The notes: generated by a model from the letters alone, not told the origin. A stretch of DNA of 64,000 nt from Lampris incognitus (GCF_029633865.1 NC_079211.1:147180543-147244542); one strand, 5' to 3'. Counted from the stretch's first letter, positions 47,213 to 60,064 are shown. Translations and numbers: made by a program.

Positions 47213-47976
47213 GGAATATTGGTGGGAAGATGGCCGCGCGAATTCATGTTCGCGGCAGCCTCACCCAGTACCGTCCATGCAGTGTCTTTGTCCAAGTCTG
47301 CGTCTAAGTTTGTGTTTTTGTTTGATGGCTGGGAGAGCTTGATCTGCTGTGTCCTGTGGGCCCAGGGACCACGGCCCTGCCTGGAACTGCATCCGAGGAG
47401 GAAACACCGAGGGCGGTCTGACAGGACGCGGAAGGAGGGCAGGCTAAACTAACTGCTCGCCCATGCAGACCGGCAGTTCCGATAACACCGAGGGTGGTCT
47501 GGCGGCAGCCTCGCCTAGCGTTGACTGTGTTTTTGGTGTCATCATGTGGAGTGTGGCGAGGTGCTGGGAGAGCTGGTGTTGGATCGGCTGGGGGAGCTAG
47601 CCTGGTCTGCTGCGTCCAGTGGGCCCAGGGATCACGGCCCTGCCTTGAGCTGTGTCCGAAGAAGTAACACCGAGGGCGGTCCGACAGGACGCGGAAACGG
47701 GGCAGGCTAAGCTAACTGCTAGCCCATGCAGACCGGCAGTTCCGACAGTCATCCTGCCTGGCGTTCGGTGTCTTGGACAGTGATTCTTTTTGGATATATG
47801 AGTTTTTGTAGGTTTTTTTTTTGTAATTTGGATATACTATGTGTGTTCTTGTAGTTTTTGGATGTATGTTTTTGTTTGTGTTGCACTGCTGTGGGCTGGG
47901 AGAAACGATATTTCGTTTAATTTCATGTGCGAAGGTGCATGGAATGAAATGACAAATAAATGTTCCTGATTCCTGA
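47213..47976 (+). mobile_element. Repeat family D, copy 5
   Basis: It starts GAATATTGGTGGGAAGATGG, contains two CTGGGAGAGCT modules and ends TGTTCCTGATTCCTGATC. Confidence 0.7.
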
Positions 47977-48046
47977 TCATCAGTAGTAGTAGTAGTATAT
48001 AACGATGTACTTACAGTATATGATGTTATGTTTCCCATCGTGCTTT

Positions 48047-48152
<106 letters not shown>

Positions 48153-48553
48153 ACATGTGTACTGATGTGTCAGTTACCTCTTCTCAGATGAAGATGACAA
48201 CAAGGAAAAAGAGGATGTGTGAGACTGTATTCTGTCCATCAGCTGGGCTCGGACCGCCTGGCCAAACGGACTGGACAGAATCTCAGAAACCGAACATCCA
48301 AGGAACAGCGTCTGGAGCAGAGGGACCACCTACACACACACACAAACATATGTACAAATATACATATTACACACAGACACTTGCACACACCACAAACACA
48401 GAAGTAACAATTACACATTTCTGCATACACAAAACACAAGAAGAAGAGGAAGAAGACATCCCTTACAAAAAATGGTACTAGTTTATTTTAAGTAAACTTC
48501 AAGTAAAGTTCATGTACTAGGTAGTATACTTGTAAGTATACTTACAAGTATAC

Positions 48554-49230
48554 TTACGCATCCTTCTGGTAAATTAACATTAGGTTTTTGAGGGTGTTAT
48601 GTGTTAATTCGGACTTGTTCGCTTTCCATTGTTGTTCTGTTTTTCTACAAAGTCTTCTAAGGGCACGGGTGTGATCATTCAGCCAGGGGCGATTATTAAA
48701 TTTTTGTTTCCTAGTTTTAAACGGTGCAATGTGGTCGAGGATGGATTGGCACTGATCATTAAATGAATTTAATAGTGCATCTGGATTGAGCGGTGATGAA
48801 GAGGGATTAAAGGATGATGAATTAAAAGCATCACAAAATTTAACTGCAGAGTCAGCGTTGAGAATGTGAGATCGTATTTCAGGATAACGACTCGGAGTAG
48901 CGAGCTGTAGTGGGACTTTGAAAATGATAGTTTTATGGTCAGATGCAGGCATATCCACCAAATTGAGACATTCGAGAGAGAAACCAGAAGAGAGTACAAG
49001 GTCTAAAATGTGGCCTGTGGAGTGTGTGGCCCCTTTAACAGATTGAATGAGGTTAAAAGAATCTACAAGATCCAAAAAATGGGAAGTCAGGGAATGGGAA
49101 GGACAGCACACATGAATATTAAAATCGCCAAGAATAAGCACCCTGTCATATTTAGGCATGACAATGGATAGAAGGTCAGAAAACTCAGATAAAACTAACT
49201 GAATTAGGGGGCCTATAAATTAAGATGCAC
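48554..49230 (-). mobile_element. LINE endonuclease fragment (CR1/Rex-type)
   Basis: A 201-codon open frame carries the endonuclease motif VLILGDFNIHV, then SVKGATHSTGHILDLVLSSG and SDHKTIIFKVPLQLA, the last with the catalytic SDH. Its C-terminal part is the linker before the reverse transcriptase. It sits where several TPR exons of the ttc16-like gene would be expected. Confidence 0.8.
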
Positions 49231-49799
49231 ATTAATATTAACATAAACATTCACTTACTAATGCCAGAGGCAGTGCCTGCTAGGAAAGGCTGACCTGAAC
49301 AGGTAGAGGCGTCCATCTTGGGGGCTATGCGCCATTGCGGTGTTGATCCCGAGGAGGGCGGCAGACAGCTGACCGCTCAGGGCCTTACTGATGGCTTCCT
49401 GTCTGGCCCGCTCACTGCTCTCCACCAGCCAGACTAGCAGAGCGCCTGCCTCAGGACATGCCGGGTTCAACGCCGGTGCAGACCGGACGTCATGGTAACA
49501 CAGACTTACCTGGATTGAAGACATTAGTGATAGATAGTCTATCATTATTGTCACTGGTAGTACTAGTACTAGTAGTAGTAGTAGCAGTAGTAGGCCACCC
49601 CAAGATTTTCACTGGCCCCCCCCCACTAAATATTTTCTGCAGGCCCCCCTGCTTATACTACTACCTTCTAGTGAATGATAGGCATAATGCCTACCATTCA
49701 CTAGAATACTCTGAAAAGACTGGAGTCTGACACTCTCTCACATCTAAAGACAATGTACCGTAAGTCACAGAGTTTTTAAACCACAGACTAAAATTTTGC

Positions 49800-50125
49800 A
49801 AAGACTGTGGATCATGATGCTCCTTCGCATCGAAAGGAGCCAGTTGAGGTGGTTCGGGCATCTGATTAGGATGCCTCCTGGGCGCCTTCCTTAGGAGGTT
49901 TTCCGGGCACGGCCAACTGGGAGGAGACCTCGGGGTATAACCAGAACTCACTGGAGGGACTACGTGTCCAATCTTAACTGGGAACGCCTTGGGATCCTCC
50001 AGGAGGAGCTAGAGGTCGTTGCTGGGGAGAGGGACATCTGGAGTGTCCTACTTAGCTTGCTGCCACTGCGACCCGACCCCGGAGAAGTGGCTGAAGATGA
50101 ATGAATGAATGAACGGGGATCATGA
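49800..50125 (+). mobile_element. LINE 3' end (RTE/Rex3-like)
   Basis: Broken pieces of LRWFGHLIRMPPGRLP and WERLGILQEELEVVAGERDI are followed by a GATGAATGAATGAATG tail. The clade is judged from the tail and the C-terminal motif only. Confidence 0.65.
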
Positions 50126-50530
50126 AGGGTCACTATTTGCAAGACAACAACTAGATTCCTTTGGAGATTATTTCCCATACTTCTCCTGGTAGAAATTTAC
50201 ATGAAGAAAAACTGTTGAATAATGGCATCATGGTATATTAATGGTATCATGGTATCTATCATGGTATAAATGGGAGGACACGTCAAAGAGGCACTCTTGT
50301 TCACTCCACCAGTTTCTCCTCCTTTTCTACGGTTCAAGAGAACCGAGACTTGAGGCACCTCCTCTGAGTCCCTGCCATGTTGTGTTTACTATCTAGCTAT
50401 CTGATTGTCTTCTCCCTGTTTGGTGCTGGAAAGAGCGCACCTATTGGTTGTTGACAATCTTCATGTCATTGAACTTCACTTTTTATGTGAGCCAAGACTA
50501 AAGACTTACGATAATATTAAACATGTTTGA
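50126..50530. other. No gene seen
   Basis: AT-rich unique sequence with a short ATGGTAT repeat near 50225-50265. Confidence 0.4.
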
Positions 50531-51201
50531 TTTCATTGCTCCCTCCGAGTTGGGGATGAGTTGTTGCATCAAGTGAAGGAGTTCAAGTATCTCGGGGTCT
50601 TGTACACAAGCGAGGGTAGGATGGAGCAGGAGATTGAAAGGTGGATTGGTGTAGCATCAGCAGTAATGCAGACGTTGTACCGGACCGTTGTGGTGAAGAG
50701 GGAGCCGAGCCGCAAGGCAAATCTCCCAGTTTACCAGTCAATCTTCGTTCCAACCTTCACCTATGGTCATGAGTTTTGGGTAGTGACCAAAAGGGTGAGA
50801 TCGTGGATACAAGAGGCTGAAATGAGTTTCCTCCGTAGGGTGTCTGGGCTCAGCCTTAGAGATAGGGTGAGGAGCTCGGACATCCGGAGGGAGCTCAGAG
50901 TAGAGCCGCTGCTCCTCCACATCAAAAAGAGCAAGTTGCGGTGGTTTGAGCATCTGATTAGGATGCCTCCTGGGCACCTTCCTTTGGAGGTTTTCCGGGC
51001 ACAGCCAACTGGGAGGAGACCCTGAGGTAGACCCAGAACTCGCTGGAGGGACTACATGTCCAATCTGGCCTGGGAACACCTTGGGATCCCCCAGGAGGAG
51101 CTGGAGGGTGTTGCTGGGGAGAGGGACGTCTGGAATGCCCTACTTAGCTTGCTGCCACCGCGACCCAACCCCGGAGAAGCAGCTGAAGATGAATGAATGA
51201 T
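50531..51201 (+). mobile_element. LINE C-terminal half (same family as 49800)
   Basis: An open frame of 154 codons holds KEFKYLGVLYTSEGRMEQEI, YGHEFWVVTKRVRSWIQEAE and FLRRVSGLSLRDRVRSSDIR, then LRWFEHLIRMPPGHLPLEVF. It continues in broken frames to WERLG and a GATGAATGAATG tail. The reverse transcriptase core is absent. Confidence 0.75.
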
Positions 51202-51530
51202 TTCACTGGAACTTCAAGACAAGAAAAAGAATGATTTGGACTGAGGTTTATGACCATCTTACACCAAATGATCGAGATGACAGAGCGTGCAGCAAAACTC
51301 TCATGATTTTAATCTGACATTGTTAATTTGTCTGCAGCAGCGAAAACACTTGAAAGGTCGTTTAGTGTGTTTGTGATTTGAATATTTGTGTAATAGCTAT
51401 TGTCTTTAATACAGCAGTGAAAGAAAGTATCAATAAGGACATTTGTTTGAATATAAGTCTTCAAGATTGTAGGTTAAAAAGTCAAATATAAACCCTTCAG
51501 TAAAGGCAAAGACGTGCTGGTTGTTTTTCT
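51202..51530. other. Intron sequence, no feature seen
   Basis: AT-rich unique sequence next to the ttc16-like exon 51534-51663. Confidence 0.5.
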
Positions 51531-51695
51531 GACCTGATGGAGCTGTTTGTAGAGTCGAGCTCTCAGGGTGTAGACGTCTGCAGAGGGACAGTCAGTCAGC
51601 AGCCAGTCATTCACCAGTCTCACACAGTCATTGTAACTGCCCAATACTGCCAGACACGCCAGGCTGCAAGACAGCGAACAGCAGCCTATGACCTG

Positions 51696-52542
<847 letters not shown>

Positions 52543-52558
52543 TACCTAAGACGACCAT

Positions 52559-55500
52559 CTACTACTACTTTCGGCTGCTCCCGTTAGGGGTCGCCACAGC
52601 GGATCATCCGTTTCCATTTCTTCCTGTCTTCTGCGCCTTCCTCTGTCACACCAGCCACCTGCATGTCTTCCCTCACCACATCCATAAACCTCCTCTTTGG
52701 CCTTCCTCTTCTCCTCTTCCCTGGCAGCTCCATATTCAGCATCCTTCTCCCAGTATACCCAGCATGTCTCCTCCACACATGTCCAAGCCATCTCAATCTT
52801 GCCTCTCTTGCTTTGTCTCCAAACCGTCCAACCTGAGCGGTCCCTCTAATATAATCGTTCCTAATCCTGTCCTTCTTCGTTACTCCCAGTGAAAATCTTA
52901 GCATCTTCAACTCTGCCACCTCCAGCTCCGCCTCCTGTCTTTTCGTCAGTGCCACTGTCTCCAAACCATATAACATAGCTGGTCTCACAACCATCTTGTA
53001 AACTTTCCCTTTAACTCTTGCTGGTACCCTTCTGTCGCAAATCACTCCTGACAAACTTCTCCACCCACTCCAACCTGCCTGCACTCTCCTTTTCACCTCT
53101 CTACTGCACTCCCCGTTACTTTGGACAGTTGACCCCAAGTATTTAAACTCAAACGCCTTTGTCACCTCCACTCCTTGCATCCTCACCATTCCACTGTCCT
53201 CTCTCTCATTCACGCCTAGGTATTCTGTCTTGCTCCTACTGACTTTCATTCCTCTTCTCTCCAGTGCATACCTCCACCTCTCCAGGCTCTCCTCCACCTG
53301 CACCCTACTCTCGCTACAGATCACAATGTCATCCGCGAACATCATCGTCCATGGAGACTCCTGCCTGATCTTGTCCGTCAACCTGTCCATCACCATTGCA
53401 AACAAGAAAGGGCTCAGAGCCGATCCTTGATGTAATCCCACCTCCACCTTGAACCCATCTGTCATTCCAACCGCACACCTCACCACTGTCACACTTCCCT
53501 CATACATATCCTGCACCACTCCTACATACTTCTCTGCAACTCCTGACTTCCTCATACAATACCACACCTCCTCTCTCGGCACTCTGTCATAAGCTTTCTC
53601 TAAATCTACAAAGACACAATGCAACTCTTTCTGGCCTTCTCTATACTTCTCAATCAACATTCTCAAAGCAAACATCACATCTGTGGTGCTCTTTCATGGC
53701 ATGAACCCATACTGCTGCTCGCTGATCATCACCTCTCCTCTTAACCTAGCTTCTATTACTCTTTCCCAAATCTTCATGCTGTGGCTGATCAACTTTATAC
53801 CTCTGTAGTTGTTACAGTTCTGCACATTGCCCTTGTTCTTGAAAATCGGTACCAGTATGCTTCTTCTCCACTCCTCAGGCATCCTCTCACTTTCCAGGAT
53901 TGTGTCATCAGGACCAACTGCCTTTCCACTCTTCATCCTCTTCATAGCTGCCCTCACTTCCTCCTTGCTAATCCGCTGAACTTCCTGATTCACTATCCCC
54001 ACATCATCCAACCTTCTCTCTCTCTCATTTTCTTCATTCATCAGCCCCTCAAAGTATTCCTTCCACCTTCTTAGCACACTCTCCTCGCTTGTCAGCACAT
54101 TTCCATCTCTATCCTTGATCGCCCTAACTTGCTGCACATCCTTTGCAGCTTGGTCCCTCTGTCTAGCCAATCAGTACAAGTCCTTTTCTCCTTCCTTAGT
54201 GTCTAATCTGTCATATAACTCACCATACGCCTTTTCCTTTGCCACCTCTCTTTGCTTTACGCTGCATCTCCTTGTACTCCTGTCTACTTTCCTCATCTCT
54301 CTTACTATCCCACTTCTTCTTTGCCAACCTTTTCCTCTGTATAATTTGCTGTACTTCCTCATTCCACCACCAAGTCTTCTTGTCTTCCTTCCTCTGTCCT
54401 GATGACACACCAAGTACCTTCCTAGCTGTCTCCCTCAATATTTCTGCAGTGGTTGTCCAGCCATCTGGCAACTCTTCACTACCACCCAGTGCCTGTCTTA
54501 ACTCCTGCCTGAACTCCACACAACAGTCTTCCTTCTTCAACTTCCACCATTTGATCTTTGGCTGTGTCTTCACTCGCTTCCTCTTCTTGGTCTCCAAAGT
54601 CATCCTACAGACCACCATCCGATGCTGCCTAGCTACGTTCTCCCCTGTCACCACCTTGCAGTCTCCAATCCCTTTTAGATGGCACCTTCTACATAAGATA
54701 TAGTCCACCTGTGTGCACTTTGCTCCACTCTTGTATGTCACCCTGTGTTCCTCCCTCTTCTTGAAATATGTATTCACCACAGCATTTCCATCCTTTTCGC
54801 AAAATCGACCACCATCTGTCCTTCCACATTTCTCTTCTTGACTCCATACCTTCCCATCACCTCCTCATCCCCTCTGTTCCCTTCACCAACATGTCCATTG
54901 AAGTCCGCTCCAATCACCACTCTCTCCTCCTTGGGTACCCTCTCCACCATGTCGTCCAACTCACTCCAGAATTCTTCTTTTTCATCCATCTCACACCCAA
55001 CTTGCGGGGCATATGCGCTGATAACATTCAGCAATAAACCTTCGATTTCCAGCTTCATACTCATCACTCTGTCTGACACTCTCTTCACCTCCAGCACGCT
55101 CTTGATATACTCTTCCTTCAGAATTACCCCTACCCCATTACTCCTCCCATTCACACCATGGTAGAAGAGTTTTAACCCACCTCCGATACTCCTGGCCTTA
55201 TTCCCCTTCCACCTGGTCTCTTGCACACACAGTATGCCTACCTTTCTTCTTTCCATCATGTCAGCCAGCTCTCTCCCTTTACCAGTCATATCGCCAACAT
55301 TCAAAGTTCCAACTCTCACCTCCACATGCCTACCCTTCCTCCTCTCTAGCTGCCTCTGGACATGCTTTCCCCCTCTCCCTCTCCTTCGCCCAACAGTAGC
55401 ATAGTTTCCACCGACACCCTGCTGGTTAACAGTACCGGTGGCGGTCGTTGGTAACCCGGGCCTCGACCGATCCAGTATGTAAGTCTTATTTATGATCCGC

Positions 55501-55608
55501 ATATTTGATTTGGCAAAGATTTTACGCCGGATGCCCCTCCTGACGCAACCCTCCCCATTTGTCCGGGCTTGGGACCGGCACTAAGGATGCATCCTCAGTG
55601 GCTGGGTT
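52559..55608 (-). mobile_element. RTE-clade LINE, nearly full-length, with a 16-bp target duplication
   Basis: TACCTAAGACGACCAT flanks both ends exactly (52543-52558 and 55609-55624), so the insertion is young. The minus strand encodes an endonuclease (about 55380-54600; LLNVISAYAPQVGCEMDEKE, VVIGADFNGHVGEG), NNYRGIKLISHSMKIWERVI, and a reverse transcriptase with VDLEKAYDRVPREEVWYC, GLHQGSALSPFLFAMVMDRL and FADDIVIC. The C-terminus runs to RGRPKRRFMDVVRED and KRMIRCGDP. The 364-codon C-terminal frame (53678-52584) is open. Breaks are a frameshift near 54775, another plus a stop near 54170-54200, an in-frame TGA near 53695 and a short deletion near 53895. It is therefore not autonomous now. 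Confidence 0.9.
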
Positions 55609-55624
55609 TACCTAAGACGACCAT

Positions 55625-56004
55625 GAGCGGTCAAAATGATCGCGCGTATTTTGTGCGTCATCGTGCGCGTCAGGGCACTATTTATGACGTGTGTTGTCGC
55701 GTCATTTCCTTCGCGACGTTCAGTTCCTTTTTTTATAACATTTCACGTCGCCATCTTTCAAGAACTACTGTAAATAGTCAGAAACAGTCTGAACAGCGTT
55801 GTTAACATCTGTTCTAAGATCAGCGGAGAGAAACAAAGAGATCTGAATTCTTTTTGCGACCAACAAATCCTCCGGAAAGTAGCAGGTATTTTGGCTTCTT
55901 CTGGACATCTTCTAGCAAGTGAATTTTCTCTGTTGCCATCAGGGCGTACTGTATTTTCAGTTACAATGCATCTCACAATGGGGAGTACTAAGAAATATAC
56001 AGAC
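55625..56004. other. No gene seen
   Basis: Unique, fairly CpG-rich sequence between the RTE insertion and the miniature LTR element. Confidence 0.4.
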
Positions 56005-56009
56005 ACTAA

Positions 56010-56380
56010 TGTAAACTACTAATGAGACACGTTAGCCCCTAGCTAACGGGTCTGACCCTTTAGCCGAGCGGTTAGTGACGTCGCCTTGTGGTGCAGTACA
56101 CACCGTACGAATCCCGCGCCGGGCAAGAAAATAACCGGTTACCTTGGTGGCAGCGGTGGGATCCGGAAGTGTGCAGATCCTCAGAAGTCTCTTCGGAGCG
56201 CGGGAATAACAAAGCGCGAGGGCACACTTCCGGGGAGGGTGACGACTGTAAACTAGTAATAAGACACGTTAGCCCCTAGCCAATGGGTCTGACCCTTTAG
56301 CCGAGCGGTTAGTGATGTCGCCTTGTGGTGCAGTACACTCCGTATCGAATCCCGCACCGGGCAAGAAAATAACCGGTTAC
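56010..56380 (+). mobile_element. Miniature LTR retrotransposon with tRNA-like LTRs
   Basis: Direct LTRs at 56010-56142 (133 bp) and 56247-56380 (134 bp) begin TGTAAACTA and end AACCGGTTAC. ACTAA stands on both sides (56005-56009, 56381-56385), a 5-bp target duplication. One base after the left LTR lies TTGGTGGCAGCGGTGGGAT. Its 18 nt from TGGTGG are the exact complement of the 3' end of tRNA-Leu(AAG) with CCA, a clear primer-binding site. GGGGAGGGTGACGAC before the right LTR can serve as a polypurine tract. The internal part is only 104 bp and non-coding, so it must depend on another element's enzymes. Inside each LTR, TAGCCGAGCGGTTAGTG and (second LTR) GTATCGAATCC fit pol III A and B boxes. 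Confidence 0.75.
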
Positions 56381-56689
56381 ACTAATAACAATTATTTCTA
56401 CAGGAATTGTACGAGAGAGATTGCAGGAGAAATTTGGTTATGCGCTCAGCGTGCTAGAATCTTCCCAGGCCGCATGGGTTAGTCAGCAAGAGCACAAATA
56501 AAAAGGCTTACATAGTGCACAAACGTGAAACTCCCACAATGCTCTGCGGCTATGATGCCACGGCAGTCTATCATAGGGCTGCTGCTTATCAGTTCTGGGC
56601 CTTTTCGCGTGTGTGACACATGAAGGAACGTGTCACAAAGAACGAGGAAACGCTTATGAAATACAACGTCTGCACTTTCAAGTCCACGT

Positions 56690-56968
56690 GTGTGCGTGGA
56701 CTTGTGCGAAGTCACATGTTTGAACTCGTAGGTCTTTGCAAAGTTGCGGAACTCCTCACAGCTGAACTGTGGTCCATTATCAGTCATTACATAATCAAGT
56801 ATGCCATGATGCACAAAAAATGACTTGATATATGTGATAACCTGAGATGCTGTTGTGTTTTTCAGGAGCGCCATCTCTGGGTAGTTTGAGAAATAGTCAA
56901 CCACAAGCACGTAGGTCTTACCTTCTAGCTCAAACAGATCTATTGCCCACTTTGCTCCTTACTTTACA
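56690..56968 (-). pseudogene. Ty3/gypsy integrase fragment
   Basis: On the minus strand the frame reads GAKWAIDLFELEGKTYVLVV, then DYFSNYPEMALLKNTTASQV and MTDNGPQFSCEEFRNFAK, the integrase catalytic core with its first two acidic residues (DLF and TDN). Homology ends near 56690, before the third. It has no LTRs or other domains nearby. Confidence 0.8.
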
Positions 56969-57048
56969 TTCTCAACCTAGGTCGCTGCGGTAAGGACTCA
57001 GCCTTGTGTGGTACGTGCTCTACCAGGTGAGCCACCGGAGAGCCGGTA
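56969..57048 (-). mobile_element. tRNA-derived SINE remnant
   Basis: On the minus strand CTCCGGTGGCTCACCTGGTA and GAGCACGTACCACACAAGGC match the head of a common fish SINE. The B box is degenerate (GACCTAGGTTGAGAA). Confidence 0.5.
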
Positions 57049-57809
57049 TTGATCCAAACAGCCAAATTTCTGCGAAGCACAAAACGCAAGATGAAGAAAA
57101 CATATATTGGCTTATAATAATCCTAATTATTTTTGCTGTTCTTATTCAAAATTAACAATAATGTGCAGATCAATTGTCTTGCAAGCTCTTGTACTGAGTC
57201 ATATGACTAGGCCTACATATTTTGGATGGGTGATGTCATTGTTGCCTGCCAGATTTAATAATTTGTCAGTGTGCCATATAGGTGAAATATCTCTAATGAC
57301 AATACAATCATGATATTTGAGACAATCTGCATCATTGATTAGCATGAGTTGATCTGCCTCAGGATTCTGGTTTGACTTTTTGGGCCCAAAAAGGTTAAGA
57401 ACCACCGTGTTAGGCGATGTGACGTGTACAACCAAGACTACAACCTGAGACAGTTCGCCACAACCTCCTATCTAACAAATACCCTGGAGGGATATCTAAC
57501 GCTGTAGAGGCACTTCAGCCTGATATCTGACGGAGGTAAGAATGCCCGCTTTCCCACCGGTGATGGGGGGTTCAAACCCCGGTTGGGATGAGTCTCCGGT
57601 AAGAGTCTAGTCTGTGGCTTAGACTCCTAATGCTATACAAGCCGACTAGCTCTCTGATGTACGTTGCTTTGGACAAAACTGTCTGCTAAATGAAATTGTA
57701 ATTTCCTGTCTACCTCTCACAGCTGATGTCTAACAGAGGTAACCGCCCCCCCCAAAAAAAGTAATCATGAGACCCAGCTGAAGGAGGAGACGGGGGCAGA
57801 CAGGCTGAC
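57049..57809. other. Intron of the ttc16-like gene
   Basis: 57540-57705 carries a fish LINE/SINE tail with GTACGTTGCTTTGGACAAAA and CTGCTAAATGAAATTGTAAT. No TPR3 exon was found here. Confidence 0.5.
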
Positions 57810-58193
57810 CTGGAGGTAGTAGATGAAGGCCAGCCGTACGTGGAAAGTTTGGGGCTCCAGGATGGAGGCTTGTTTATAACAGGCGGCCGCCGACTGGAAG
57901 TCACACAGCTGCAGGTACGCCTCGGCCTGGCTCGTATACAGCCGAGCCTGCAACACAACAACAGACACACAAGAGTTCACACACAGGAAGACTGAATAAC
58001 ACCTCTGCACACTGTGTGTGTGTGTGTGTGTCTTTAGTGCACATGTGAACAGGGTTTTCATGCCTTTTGCTCTTTAGACCACTCGCGAGTGTATAAATTA
58101 TTGGATATCTTAAATGTGCTGTGCTAGGCGAGTCTGCTGGAAGTGAGTTTGTGGGGCAGTGAAGCAAGGCATCAGCGATGTTATGCAGATGAA

Positions 58194-58321
58194 ATTATTA
58201 TTATTATTATCTGAACCGCTTATCCTGCTCTCAGGGTCGTGGGGATGCTGGAGCCGATCCCAGCAGTCATTGGGCGGCAGGCGGGGAGACGCCCTGGACA
58301 GGCTGCCAGGCCATCACAGGG

Positions 58322-58352
<31 letters not shown>
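58194..58352 (-). mobile_element. SINE family A tail
   Basis: It runs from CCGCTTATCCTGCTCTCAGG to a CA run, the minus-oriented tail without a head. Confidence 0.75.
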
Positions 58353-58355
<3 letters not shown>

Positions 58356-58363
58356 CAAACGGC

Positions 58364-58548
58364 TGAAGATAGATTACAACACTGTTATCTAGCGGTCATG
58401 GGGTGACACACAACACAACATGTTTGTCACCAACCTTTACATGTAAACAATTCAGAATCGATATAGTGGGTTTGAGAATCGATACAGTATCACAAAAGAT
58501 GCTATCGCAATACTCGAGTGTATCAATATTTGTTCACACCCCTACTCT
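58364..58548. mobile_element. hAT-like fragment
   Basis: It shares GATTACAACACTGTTATCTA and GCGGTCATGGGG, then AGAATCGATACAGTATCACA, with the element at 32936-33312. Confidence 0.65.
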
Positions 58549-58936
58549 GTACTGTGTAGTTCACATTCAGTGCAAGTTGTGCTGCACAACACAAACTCAC
58601 CTACTGTGAACAATAAGACAAAAAAGAAAAAAACATGGGAGGAAAAAAGAAAAACACATCCTGATGTCATGTACCAAGAATAAACAGATCTCAACGCTAC
58701 GTACAACCCAAATATCCACTCATCATAGAAAGAAAAAAAACGTGATAAGAAATATTTAGAGATAAATAAAACCAAGACAGTTAACACAACTCTTCATCAT
58801 CTCTATACCTCTTATAATCAGTCTCTTGTACTTCTTGTACTATGTAATGTTTGTACTCTGTTTGAGTTCCGTGTTCAGACTGTTCATTACTGATAGTGCC
58901 AGGATGTGGTGGGGGAGGTTTGGGTGTAGTTGGTAC
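58549..58936. other. Intron sequence, no gene seen
   Basis: A-rich sequence next to the ttc16-like exon 58937-59027. Confidence 0.5.
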
Positions 58937-59068
58937 CTGGTCCGGCTGCAGGTTCATCGTCTTGGAGAAGCAGTTTACCGCCCTGTCGTACTCGCACCAC
59001 TCCAATGCTTTCACCCCACTCGAATAGCTTCAAAAAGGAGAACGTCACAGTGGTTATCCTCTCCTGAA

Positions 59069-59236
59069 CACACTGCACCCCACAGCTGGACTAGAACACA
59101 GTGCATCCCACAGCTGGACTTGAACACACTGCCTCCCACAGCTGGACTTGAACACACCGCACCCCACAGCTGGACTTGAACACACTGCACCCTACAGCTG
59201 GACTTGAACACACCGCATCCCACAGCTGGACCTGTA
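59069..59236 (+). repeat. 28-bp minisatellite, six units
   Basis: Units of the type CACACTGCACCCCACAGCTG + GACTTGAA, each with one to three changes. It lies about 40 bp upstream (in the gene's sense) of the exon start at 59027. Confidence 0.9.
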
Positions 59237-59560
59237 CAATCATTTCCTCTTAGTTTACTTTCAATAAATGTAACAACCATCACGTTTGTTTAACTTTAAA
59301 GAATGTAACGCGTTCTCTTCTGAAGCCTTCTGTAGTCTCACAAATAATTTGATAATTTTGATTTTTGATTTTGATATACTTTATTAATCCCCATGGGAAA
59401 TTCAGGCTATAAATAATATATAGGAAATAATGGGCCATCTTTGATATATAATAGAATCTAAAGAATAGTTTTTGATATGATTGTACTTTTCAGTTCTTGC
59501 GCTACTCCACAGTTGCCTGATGGAAAAGGTACTCTGTTGGATAATGTGCATGCCCCCCCC

Positions 59561-59617
<57 letters not shown>

Positions 59618-59906
59618 TTATTTTTGGCCTGTTCCTTGCACTATTGCATTGTGGCTTTGTTGTTGCTAAATGCACACACTCCCATTATGTTATTTTTTTA
59701 ATTATATTTTTATTCCAATTTTCCAGTAGTTACAGGGCATTACAAACAGCAGTAGCCCCACCCAACCTCCTCCCACAACCTGTAACAGCTGGAGAGAGAA
59801 TGGTCAAGTCAAGTCAAGTCAATTATAATAATGAGGAAAACTGGGGGGTAAATAAATAAATAAAAATCACAAGAAATCAATAGATGTAAAATATAAGATA
59901 ATTAAT
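59237..59906. other. No gene seen; TA array
   Basis: TA array at about 59565-59611, a Tc1-type remnant AATCCCCATGGGAAATTCAG near 59385, and AT-rich sequence. Confidence 0.5.
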
Positions 59907-60064
59907 CAGGGCTGCAATGATTCATAGATTAATCAATTAGTTGATTGTCAGGAAATTAATCAACATTTTCACCATTCCGTGACATTCCATGGACCAATCG
60001 ACCAGTCGAGAAAACATTCAGCAGACCAATAAAACAATGAAACCTATCATCAGCTGCAGCCCCC
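59907..60064. mobile_element. hAT-type MITE
   Basis: The ends CAGGGCTGCAATGATTCAT and (reverse complement) GGGGCTGCAGCTGATGAT are inverted, with ATTAATCAATTAGTTGATTG inside. Confidence 0.6.

Noticed and set aside
53230-55164. Plus-strand frames rich in Ser, Pro and His
   Set aside because: Shadows of the minus-strand RTE LINE.
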